Notes: a model not told the origin generated them from the letters alone. Counted from the first letter of the stretch, positions 1 through 9,672 are shown. The stretch is DNA of 21,519 nt from Takakia lepidozioides (GCA_030704615.1 JAKLZA010000145.1:1-21519); one strand, 5' to 3'. A program made the numbers and translations.

Positions 1-3000
1 TCCTCTTCATCTTCCTCCTCTCCTTCCACGTCCTCTTCTGCGTTTTTGGGATCCTCAGTCGGAGGCAGACGCTGAAGGCCCGCCAAATTGTAATCGTACA
101 AGGCCGTATCCCCCTCAAATGAGAACACAAATTGGTTTGACATCCTTCCCGCCCACATACAGGCACCTGCGAATTCATACGACACAACCACAGCCAAACT
201 CAAGAATGAGTCGCTTCCTCGCACAAGCAAACATACAGAAACGGAAATGGTGTCAATTTCGGTGCCGCATTCAATTAACGTTCTCACCTGTATTTGCAGT
301 GACGTCAAGGACCCTGCCTTCAACATCCGTACACGTTTCCATGAGCGTCTGGATGAATGCAGGACTCCTGGTCCTGCCATACCTCCATGGCTTACCCGAC
401 AAATCACAAAGAATGTCCTTCTCTCCCACATGGTTGAACAGGACGTTATACTCCAGTGGATCAACTGTGGAATCAACAAGTCTTCCTGCTTCACGTAATT
501 TGAATTTTGAATGTTCCTTCACGAAGCAAAATGCCTGAAAGATAAGAGTCTGCAGAGAAGGAAATGAAAACGTCAGAGGTGGCCTACACGTACAGGGGCA
601 ATTTCGGCGCAGAAATTGACATAGCAGAGGAGAACCACAACATACCTTCTGGCCATCGTTGAGAAGACCCTGCGTGTTGATGCAAGTCCAGATCTTTTTC
701 AAGATGGGTGCTGCACTTCTCCCCGTCCATACTTTGATATCATTCTCAGTGACTTCTCCATCGGCTGCTAGCACAACAACACAGCCAACGTCGTCCAACA
801 TGTTGGCTGCGAACCCGAATGTGTGGCTCCAGTATCTTTCGTCGTACTTGTTCCACCAGGGAACTGAGCCCAGTCCCAGTATCTCCTGCCCATCCGGGAT
901 ATCCACAAGGATCATGTCGATGGAGGCTTTCACCGCCCTGCCCCCGACTGTGCTCTTTTTGCCGTGGCTCATCGCCACAAAATACTCCATCATCTTTGTG
1001 TAGCCAGGAGTGTCCTCCATATCATTGCCAGTGGCCTTCCTCTTCCCCTTCCCCTGGTGGGCCTCGATCGCCTTCCTCAATCTCGTTATCTCCAGCCTTC
1101 TGGTCAGAGCAGTTAGGAAATTTTCATTAACACACTCCACAATTGTGGGTGTTTTGAGGACTTCCCTGCCCGCAATGTGCACCGCATGGTAGGGTCTGCC
1201 AGGTGCATCCTTGTATAGTGATCTCTTCGCAGCCGACCCCCCGGAGCGCTGGCCCTTGTGAATTTTCGGACGAGGTGTGGCCCCCTGGGTGTTTTCCTGC
1301 TGGAAATCGTCGTCGGAATCCTCCTCTTCTGGCTGACTGTGTTGCTGCTTCTTCTTCTTGGGTGTGGGGGTCTTTGTCTCTTGCCCCTGTTTGCGCGTTC
1401 TTTTCTTCCTGTCCTTGGGCTGCTCAGCTGCCTGCTTCTCCATCTGCTCCTTCGCCAACGCTGCCGCCTTGGCTGACTTTCTCAGTGCTTTCTGCTTGGC
1501 TGCCTCCTCTGCTTTCAGTCTTTCCGCGTCCTCTGGTTGGGGATCCGATTGCGCCTTCATAGCCCTAGCATTCGCTTCCTTCTTCAAGTTAACCTCCGAG
1601 AGGTCAACGGTCCCACTTGGGAGATCCACATACCAGGGGCAGTCTACCAAATGCTCGGCATGCCACTCCTTCGCCATTACTTCTGTGTACATCGTTCCAC
1701 AACCTCCAGGTGTCCTCCACGCCAGGAAGAATGGTGGAACCCTTTGAATGGCTCCGGACGGAATGAGTGCAAAGTTTATGTACCTGCAATCACGAGGCAG
1801 TTCAACAAAAATCATTCTACCGATGCATCATGCAAGTGGAAGTTGTCAATGCACAAGGTATTTCGGCACCGAAATACGGAGTGGACCGTGCCCCAATTAC
1901 CCAGAACTCACATCTTGCAGAGGTATATTTTGGCGCCGCAATATCCATCGCTGCTTAACCAAATCATCTAAACTTCAAATAGGGGGATGCATTGTCAGCA
2001 GATTACTTGAACAGGACACGCATTGCCGCTTTGTCCGCACCCTCCTGCTCTTCGATGTATACGCTGCGTCTTGCCTTTGCAATTTCTCTGAAAAAGAGGT
2101 TTGCGAAGCGCCCTCGCCACGACTGCACGTAGTTCTCCATTGTCTCAGGCTTCGTCCAGTCGATCTGTAACTTGAAAGTGGTGGTGTTGCAGTCCAATTG
2201 CTCCTGGGCGTGGGTCAGTACCTGCATCATGGCAGGTTTCCAAAACATTCATGATTTTGAAATTGCGACGATGTCCAACACAGAATAGGAGAAAATTATA
2301 CCTGATGCCACCAAGTCATGACATTGAGCCAGTCGTTCATTTTGTCGTCTGTTGGCTCGATGGGAAAGTGGTACAGCAGCTTCGTGTTTGTATGGCCGTT
2401 CCAGATTCGCAGCCACCTCGTCTGCAGCCACCTCACATCGGTCAGACAAGAACTCCAACATAAGAATCGCGAGAAGTCACAAAACAAGAATAAACACATG
2501 CTTACCTTCTCCGCCGGCTCAACACAGGACACTGCGATGTGATGAAGTTTCTCCATGGACATTTCCGGTTTCATGGGTCTGGAGTAATGCAGTCCTATCT
2601 CCGCCAGGAACTCGGCACCAAGACCAGGGTCAGCGATTGCAACTTGCTTAACAAGTTTGGACCTGTACTTGGTCCGGGATTGCTTCCCTACCTGCACAAT
2701 ATGACTCTCTATCGACGCGTCCGCCTTGTTGGGGGCATCATTATCAAAGAACTGCCTTTTGGCATAGGCCAAGTCATCCCTGATGTTCGTCTGCATTCCC
2801 ATACCCAGCAGATACAGTCAGGCCACGGATCCCTGCAACAAATAACATTAAATTGATACTGAAATTTGAGATGAACCTCACCGAATAGAGGATCTCCACC
2901 ATGGCGTCCAGTGTTGGTCGGTACCAGGTGCGATCTGCTTTCGCTAGGGACTTCCTGTACAGCTCGGGATCGAGGGACTTTTGGAAGTCCGTCAGCGGAG

Positions 3001-4045
3001 CTGTCCCCACTTCTTGCACTCTGTAGAGCGTATGTGCCAGATGAGTTTCCACGAAGGCCCTCTCTGTTACCCTGCCATGGAGAAAAAAAACAACATGAAA
3101 ATATGATTTCGGCACAGCAATCCAATTTCCAGTTCATAGAGTGCATGACAGTGGTGAACATTGCCTATTTCGGCGCCGCAATAGGCAGTACACAAGGATG
3201 TAATTGTATACTTACAGATTTATATCCGCCATGGCACCCTTCAACAGTCCTCTGTCCCTGACGTCCACCTTCACGACAATGCAGTCCACCATGTAATGCC
3301 AACTGATATCTTGCGGATGCATTTCAGCAATGTACTCTGTCCAGGCAAGCATCCTGTGGTTCCCGTCCCAAACGAAGAACATCTTCCCTTCCATGTGTGC
3401 GAATGTGGGATTAGTCTTCAGATAGGCTTCAAACTCGACATTAACAGTGTGCCAGTGGGGGCCCCAATTCTGAAGCTCCTCTGCAGTGGGGCCCCTTGTG
3501 ACACCCTGGTCATTCTCAATGGAAACGTAGAATGCTGCCGACCCCCGTCTGTACCCTTCTCTGAAGTTGTGCTTCAGTCGATCGATATCCCTTGGCAGTG
3601 CTTGCCTTATAACTGGAAGGCTTACCATGCGACACAAAGGAACTTTGAGGTTCTCCGGATACACCATGGAGCCCAAAACGCGGCCTATGTTGCTATGAGT
3701 CTCTGCCAGCAACCTGTTTGCTGCTATGTTCATGTCTCGTGCGCTCATGAGCATACCCGCCACCAGTTTCTTACTTGTATCACCTCTGTCACTTCCCTCA
3801 CCCCTCTCACCAGCCTGTGTACTGTCCTGGAGGTTTTGCTCCTCCGCAAGCTCCAGCAGGTTCTGATCGTTGCCAAGTCGTACCACGTTATCGTCCTCTC
3901 CTTCTGTCAGTTGAATGGGCCGCCCTTCTGCAGATCCGACTCCCACATCTCCAGCGGCCTCCACCGCATCTGTGTTTTCTGAAATTGACTGCAAACCCAA
4001 TATCTCCGCTTCCAGTCTCCCTAGGGGTTTTACTGGCGAAGCCAT
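1..4045 (-). CDS. ParB/Srx-like plus permuted DNA-methyltransferase-like fusion protein, left copy, 3' end outside window
   Basis: Exons read on the minus strand: 4045-3216, 3071-2882, 2790-2506, 2421-2302, 2221-2007, 1783-646, 549-288 and 166-1. All introns are GT-AG and every junction keeps frame, giving at least 1,068 residues without a stop. Residues about 140-270 resemble the ParB/sulfiredoxin fold: a hydrophobic strand, FREGYRRGSAAF, then WDGNHRMLAW (GxxRxxA pattern) at about 226-235 and a closing strand WHYMVDCIVVKV. A helical section follows, then a Lys/Glu-rich linker with basic stretches (KKRTRKQ, PKKKKQQ) that suggest nuclear import. The C-terminal part has DMILVDIPDG at about 836, VGCVVVLA, then RSPAFIQTLMET and VLDVTANTG at about 1006 followed by MWAG and FVFSFE. 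This order (motif IV, target region, X, I) is that of beta-type N6/N4 amino methyltransferases. The junction intron (2006-1784) joins AA to G in phase, and the second copy has the same junction, so I read one gene, not two. If the 2006 donor is unused, TAA at 2005-2003 would end a shorter ParB-like protein. The ATG at 4045 is the first clear start, but the N-terminus may lie further upstream. Confidence 0.62.
599..618. repeat. Intronic 20-nt palindrome, arms CAATTTC/GAAATTG
   Basis: It lies inside the 96-bp intron 645-550 of the left fusion gene. The arms pair perfectly around a GGCGCA centre, one base off the usual GGCGCC. The outermost pair (CA/TG) differs from other copies, yet both sides agree. 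Confidence 0.7.
1858..1877. repeat. Intronic palindrome, arms GTATTTCGG/CCGAAATAC
   Basis: It lies in the 223-bp intron (2006-1784) that joins the ParB-like and methyltransferase-like halves. Nine-base arms are perfectly complementary around a CA centre (GGCACC in place of GGCGCC). Confidence 0.7.
1925..1943. repeat. Intronic palindrome, GGCGCC centre, arms ATATT/AATAT
   Basis: This is the second palindrome in the same 223-bp intron, its centre 67 bp from the first. The core GGCGCC is intact. The outer arms pair, with two mismatched positions next to the core. Confidence 0.6.
3105..3122. repeat. Intronic degenerate palindrome, arms GATT/AATC
   Basis: It lies in the 144-bp intron 3215-3072 of the left fusion gene. 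The centre is decayed (GGCACA), but the outer GATT/AATC arms still pair. Confidence 0.5.
3162..3187. repeat. Intronic 26-nt palindrome, arms TGCCTATT/AATAGGCA
   Basis: It shares the 3215-3072 intron with the copy at 3105, with centres 61 bp apart. The core is CGGCGCCG. The eight-base outer arms are fully complementary and unlike the ATGAAT/ATTCAT arms of the main array. One mismatched pair flanks the core. Confidence 0.75.
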
Positions 4046-4485
4046 GGGCTCCTTCTGCTTTCTCGGCTTCCGAACTCTAGGGGGCTTTTCGGAGGCGATA
4101 TCTGAGGTGTTGAATGAGGACTCGTCTGCCTCGATGCACTTCCACCTTGTGAGCGCAGCACCCGGGCAGGAGTATCCAAAGTTGACTGTGTTGCCTCGCC
4201 CCCCTGCGATCCCTCCCCAGCTCCCATGTCAAACAAACAGGAAAACATGAGACACTGCACGCCAAAAAAAAGTGTAAAAGGAATATTGCGTATGGAGTGC
4301 TTCACATCCGCGAAGCACGAATCTCTCACTGGTGGGCGATCCGAGTCTCCGGATAACGAGGTCTGCATTTCATGCATGAGACGGAGCCTAAGTCGTGTCG
4401 TCGGCGGCTTCCCAAAATCCCGCGTCCTCCTCTTTGCCGGAGTCGCCTGACCTTCCACAAACTCTATGCTACCACTATGCCGCAT
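4046..4485 (-). other. Candidate N-terminal exon region of the left fusion gene
   Basis: Two reading frames compete here. One opens at the ATG at 4485 and encodes a basic stretch (AKRRTR) and later a Ser/Pro/Thr-rich tail (QTSPHSTPQISPP), stopping just after 4045. The other is in frame with the ATG at 4045 and stays open upstream to about 4208, reading RKPRKQKEP just before that ATG. A plausible donor (GTGAGA, about 4333) and acceptor (GCAG, about 4208) exist. I cannot decide between an upstream coding exon with one frameshift and a transcribed leader. Confidence 0.35.
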
Positions 4486-4888
4486 AAGGAGAGGAAACGC
4501 AGGAGAACGTCACTGCAGAAGGGCAAGGAGCGAGAGAGCGAAGCGGTGGAACATGCAACCACTATGCACGAGCAGATGCGTAAGCAGCCACGTCTCCCGA
4601 AGCGTTGCCACCGTCCAACACTTTTTGCCGTATGGGTGATGAAGAGATTGTGACCCCTGACATGTTCGCACGGATGAAGTCGACTGGAACACGACGCGTG
4701 CCAGTTCCAGCCACCAGTACAAGACGGTTTATCCGAATTGCGGCACCGAAATACCTTCCGTACACCGGATGCTGTTCCCGGAGCAGCCGGCATTGAATGA
4801 AATATCCGCACATCATGAAACCCAACCGCCAAGAAAATCCCCTGCCTATGACATTCAACAGTCAGATCGGTACGTTTCAACAGCGGAC
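4486..4888. other. Divergent intergenic region, left part
   Basis: I find no convincing gene here; the open frames on both strands lack recognisable motifs. It holds a GGCACC-centred decayed ladder element at about 4744 and an inverted repeat CTGGAAC...GTTCCAG at 4684-4710. It should contain the upstream region of the minus-strand fusion gene, but I cannot identify a TATA box with confidence. Confidence 0.4.
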
Positions 4889-5286
4889 GGATGAATTTCG
4901 GCGCCGAAATTCATCCTATTCAAGTGCTTTCATACGCAAACTTACGAATTTCGGCGCCGCAATTCATCGCTTCCGAAGTCCTCATCCGTCATGAGCAAAC
5001 CTGTCAGTGGGATATCGGAGCCGGAATTAATTCCGGGACAGTGAAACGGTTGCACTTGGGCACATTTCATCCATATTTCGGCGCCGAAATTCATTACGAA
5101 TATCTCCGTCCGCGCGTAGACGAGGTGAAATCATCATTATTTCGGCGCCGAAATTCATCCAGAGCGAAGACTAAATTGGCACCATGCTACGCTTTGCCGC
5201 CATTATTGCCCCTGACGGACGCTGTCCATGCCTGTTGGACTTGCCATTTGTGGACATTTAACTATAATTTCGGCGCCGAAATTATA
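4889..5286. repeat. GGCGCC-centred palindrome ladder, upstream block
   Basis: Perfect or near-perfect palindromes are centred at about 4902.5 (28 nt, outer GGATGA/TCATCC), 4955.5, 5082.5, 5146.5 and 5274.5 (24 nt, outer TATA/TATA), with a decayed one at about 5019.5. Spacings are 53, 64, 63, 64 and 128 bp, mostly one or two steps of about 63-64 bp. The shared core is ATTTCGGCGCCGAAAT. The sequence between palindromes is not conserved. Confidence 0.8.
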
Positions 5287-5510
5287 CTTTATGTGCGGCA
5301 ACGTCCCGTGCGAAAAAGACCACTTAATGGATACTGTCGGTTTCAAATGAAAAAAAACGGCTAAAATGCAATTAATTTTGACAGAAGTGGTTTAATATGC
5401 CGATTTCTCCATTAAATGCAGAATATTCCTGTTATATTCGTCGGAACGGGGTATTTCCAACGATTTACGGAAAATTATCATCCAAAAGCAAAAAGTAAGT
5501 GCCGGGTTTG
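5287..5510. other. AT-rich gap in the palindrome ladder
   Basis: No gene and no clear palindrome is visible. The gap between flanking centres (5274.5 to 5523.5) is 249 bp, close to four ladder steps, so decayed elements may be present. Confidence 0.4.
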
Positions 5511-6404
5511 GACGAATTTCGGCGCCAAAATCCGGCGCTCAAACCCTGAAAAGAATTTGGAGGGATGAAGTCGGCTGAATTTCGGCGCCGAAATTCATTG
5601 CTCGCGAAGAAAAAAAAAATTTCGGGAGGACTTCGGATGAATTTCGGCGCCGAAATTCATTGCTCGCGAAGGAAAATAAAAAAATTCGAGAGGACTTCGG
5701 ATGAATTTCGGCGCCGAAATTCATTGTTGCGAAGGAAAATAAAAAATTTCGGGAGGACTTGGAATGAATTTCGGCGCCGAAATTCAATGCTCGCGAAGAA
5801 AAAAAAAAAATCGGGAGGATTTCGGTTGAATTTCGGCGCCGAAATTCATTGCTCGCGAAGAAAAAAGAAAATTAAAAGGGAGTACTTGGATGAGATTCGG
5901 CGCCAAGGTTCATCTGTCGCAAAGAAAAATAAAAACAGAAAGGACTTCCGATGAATTCTGGCACCGAAATCCATCCGCAGGGCAGCAGAATTAGGGTCGG
6001 AAAAGGAGATGAAGAATGAATTTCGGCGCCGAAATACATCCATTCTGCCGATTCAGGATTACTGTCATTCGGAAGTCGGCACCGATATCCGGACACGTGG
6101 TGAATCACGACTGTAATCAGGAACACATTCATCCGTATTTTGGCATCTAAATTCAACCCATATGTGCAGATACAATTTAATGAATAAGAAGTTCATCCGA
6201 ATTTCGGCACCGAAATCCATCCGTTGGGTGCTTGGTCAGTTTAATGAGGTAAACAAATTACGATTTCTGTTGCCAGAATTCATCCCCTGGCTTCCAAAGC
6301 TGTTACATGACAGAGATGTTCATCCAGATTTCGGTGCCGAAATTCATGGGAAGGCCTGATTTATTGTACCCCAAGTGGTTGTACATTACAATTCAGGCAC
6401 CAAA
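5511..6404. repeat. Palindrome array with a ~63-bp period
   Basis: GGCGCC-centred palindromes lie at about 5523.5, 5586.5, 5648.5, 5712.5, 5775.5, 5837.5, 5901.5, 5962.5, 6027.5, 6080.5, 6143, 6208.5, 6271, 6335.5 and 6398.5. Spacing is 61-65 bp apart from one step of 53. The best copies (5637-5660, 5701-5724) are perfect 24-nt palindromes with ATGAAT/ATTCAT outer arms. From 5576 to about 5890 the spacers are also repeated, carrying CTCGCGAAG, an A-tract and GGGAGGACTT. Further right only the palindromes and their spacing remain, with GGCACC or GGTGCC centres. Confidence 0.9.
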
Positions 6405-6595
6405 TATCCGATGTGAACTTGCTGTTCTCGTCCGTTTTTTTAACGTACGTTACACACCTTCATCTTTACGTGCACTGATCACCCATCCTGTTGGATACGG
6501 AATCCTCCAGAAAATCATTTGTGTTATTAGGTAGGACACACTCTTCTCATTGCAGGACTTCGCTGCGGAGCGTACCGAGAGGTCCCGTCTTCAAA

Positions 6596-9500
6596 ATGGA
6601 CTCCCGTGTTTGGGTGAACGTGTACTTCCATCCTGATTCTCTGAAAGCTAAAATACCCTGCGACCAAGGATTTGCGATTGTCAGTGAGCAGTACTTGTGT
6701 GTGAAGTTCGGGCTCCGCCCTGGAACGGTGTTTTTGGAAGAGGAACGGTGTTTTCTGGAAAGTGCCGTCATTCTGCATGCAGATTTCGGAAAAGGCAAAG
6801 AGTGGCGGCTCCCAGCTTCTGAATCCATCCGGTACAGTGCCATTGGTGAAATCGTGCCTAAAGAGTTCCCACGCTGGAACTTGGTTGATCCTCCTTCCAC
6901 AAGAGGGTCTGGCGTGCAAGATGTGAAGGATGTGGGCACCTCTTCACAAGCAGAGAAGCCCAAACATGTGAAAAGGGAAATCCAGGAAAACAGGGAAACA
7001 GTCGTCCACGACTTATCCAGTGACGATGAAGACTGTATGGTCCTTCCATCGTATGTTTCGAAGTCGTCCGTCACTAGGAGTGTTCAGCATACACCGTCCG
7101 ACTCAACTTCCGTCCGCTCAGTAATCGACATATTGCGGAGGATGAAGACAACGGGTTCCCGCTCCAGTGACCTTCTTAGGCTTGATTACGACAAAACTCC
7201 AATCCATTCTGTGGAAACTTTGCCTGATGTTGTGGATGGGAATGCTATCTACGAGTTCCCTCCAGTGCCGGCAGGCGCAGGCCCAGACGGCATGCTCGCA
7301 GGAATGAACAGGAAACATGACGGCCACCCTTGGTGTGTCACCAAAACTTCATCGTCCAACCTGGGTGATGGAGTTCAAGTGAGATATGTATTGTGTGTTG
7401 GGCATCTTAAATGTTTCTCGAGCACATGTTACCATTACACTAGCAAAGGCACCAGGAATGAGACTGACTGGATTGGCAATTCGTCGACCCCATTTTGGCC
7501 TCAAGGTAGAGTTCCTGCAGGGACGTTCAAGTGTGCCCATTGCAACGCAGCCCCTACGTGCATGGCAGTGTGCAACGCCAAGCAGTACTACGTCGAGACC
7601 GTCGGCCCAGCGTGCACCAGAGCATGCATTCACATCGGAAAGCATGAGCACCCCCTCGCCAGAGGCAATTGCAGAGTCGCTTTTCAACAAGCCCAGGATA
7701 TTATCAAGGAGGAGGTGAGGTTGAGGCCGGGTGCAAACCAAAGCAGATACAGCTCGCATCGGCACATAGGATTGCAATTGGCAGAATAACGTCGGAGGAC
7801 GGAAGCACAAGAGAGAAGCTGGGCGAGGGGGACATGAAGGACCTGCTGGAAGCTGTCTCCCATGTGTGCAGCCCCAATGTCAGGAACCACATTGTCAGCT
7901 GCAAGAAACGAATCGGAAGAGGATCAGACATGCACTCCATCTTGGAAGTGAAGCGCACATGCGGCTACGACTTCATCCAAGGCAGCTTCTTTCCTGGTCA
8001 AGGCTCGGAGACGGACAGGTGCTTCATATTTAAGATGTCAACGTGCGGACCGGGGAGCGGCGTCGATTTGGTGAAGCGGATGACCAGTGGAGACCTTCCA
8101 AATTGTTGGGTCATGTTCGACCACATCCGGCGAATTACCAACCACGATTGGGTGACAATGGGGGCACATGTATACGACCCACATTGCAGAAAGTTGATGA
8201 CCATTGCTATCTGCGAAATGAAGGGAGAAGACACAGATTCGAAGTTGCATATGTGGCGCGGAATTAATGAGCAAATGGCGAGAGCCAAGTTGCCCCCTCC
8301 CGATTTTAGGGGCTTCATGGCTGACAATGCCCAGGCAAACTGGGCTGCAGTTAGGAGGGTATATGGGGACGACCCAAAGACTCCAATGGAAGGAAAGGAG
8401 AGATCTTGCGGGTTCCACTTCATGCAGAGTTTGACGCAAAACACGAAAAGGTTCGTGGCGTCACGCCACCGGCAGGATCATATCAGTATGTGCCTAGCGT
8501 GGAAAAATGCGAATTCCATCGACGAGGCGGAGACCGAGTTTGCAACCATACGCGCCTGGTGGGTGTCTTCGGGGCAATGGATGTGAAAGATCAGCCAGAA
8601 CTGCAAACGTGGCTTGCGTGGTGGCATTATAGATTCCGCCAGTTTGGAGACTACATGAGACAGGTAACACATTTCTGTACTTGACAATTGTTCTGTTTTG
8701 TGCTTGGACATTCTCCACAATCAGTGACATATCTAATTTCCTTCAACAGGACATGAGCTTGGAGGATGACACGGATATGCCGACGACGAACATGGCCGAA
8801 TCGGTGCACTCTTCCTGGCGTGCTTCCTCTGCAGCACATCTTGTTGACATGTTGACAGCAACAACAGAAGATATTGTGAGGGCCATCATGCAACAATCTC
8901 ATTACTACCAGTTTCTGGGAGGAAAGCAATGGGGTATCGGACCAGACAGGCAGGAGATGCTGATGAGGGCGGCGCATCGTTCGACCGATCCCAAAAATGG
9001 ACTGTTGCATTGCGGGAAACAATAAGGTCAACGCCGTTACACAGTCGGGGGAACTGCCTGGAGGGCGATGTCCGCAGCCGGCCGGTGAAGAGAAGAATTG
9101 AGGACATGCCCGGAGGGGATGGGGATTCATGGAGATCAGATATGAACATCCGCACTCAACCTCGGGGCGCAACGATGTTGCGTCCCACGCCTCCACGAAG
9201 CAGGACTCGTACCCCCTCTCCTGCAGCATCCATGGAATCGCTGCCAGACTCGGGACAACATGCCGAGGATGGGCATGTTGCTCCTGTTTTCGTTACCCAA
9301 TACAACATTCCAATCGTGGAGCGAGATGTGTCGGCCTCGCAGTGGAGAATTGCACGGACCCGTCCGACATTTCGTGGCAAATGTTGTGCTGTTCGTGTCG
9401 ACACCAACCAGAGATGCAATGAGATGATTCGGAGGAGCCCGCAGGGCGGTGTGCCTGCCCCTTGCTTCACAGGGAGATTCGTGTGCGCAAAGTTTGTGGA

Positions 9501-9672
9501 GGCCACACTGAAGGAGTTTTGGTTATGCAGGCACGACATCATGTCGTGTGTGTTCGGCAAGCCCAAGTATGGTGTACAAGGCATGCCTGAACCACCGGCA
9601 GTCTGGCCTGTGGCAAGTGGTACAGATCTTACCCTGAAGGAGGCAGACGCTCTAGGAAGTGCAGGGTTTTGA
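6596..9672 (+). pseudogene. MULE-like DDE transposase gene with three frame breaks
   Basis: Exons are 6596-8663 and 8750-9672, with a GT-AG intron of 86 bp. The N-terminal third is acidic and Ser-rich, with no recognised domain. At about 7530-7670 a Cys/His cluster (FKCAHCN, then ACIHIGKHEHP) suggests zinc binding. The catalytic core follows: HVYDPHCRKL (candidate first Asp, about 8175), FMADNAQANWAAV (second Asp, about 8320), CGFHFMQSL, and TTNMAESVHSSW (Glu, about 8800), in the order usual for Mutator-like transposases. A conserved-looking tail contains EFWLCRHDIMSCVFGK and ends in AGF. The frame must shift at about 7715-7745, at G4 8571-8574 and at A5 8993-8997. These could be decay or base-calling errors. 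The ATG at 6596 is chosen because it starts the sustained reading MDSRVWVNVYF; an in-frame ATG at 6491 is possible. It is transcribed divergently from the left fusion gene, with the palindrome array between. Confidence 0.7.

Noticed and set aside
119-1562. Plus-strand open frames of 60-140 codons over the left fusion gene
   Set aside because: They are antisense shadows of exons whose minus-strand reading matches the right copy exon by exon.
5504-5546. Separate stem-loop GGGTTTG...CAAACCC
   Set aside because: It encloses one decayed ladder palindrome (centre about 5523.5) and is a single occurrence, so it is not reported as its own element.
5539-5954. Open frames on both strands with a repeated peptide MNFGAEIH
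   Set aside because: The peptide arises because the palindromic DNA repeat reads the same on both strands. There is no start context, domain or splice support.
5511-6404. CRISPR-like array (regular repeats about 63 bp apart)
   Set aside because: The repeat is a symmetric palindrome, the spacers are themselves repeated or A-rich rather than unique, no cas genes are present, and the surroundings are eukaryotic.
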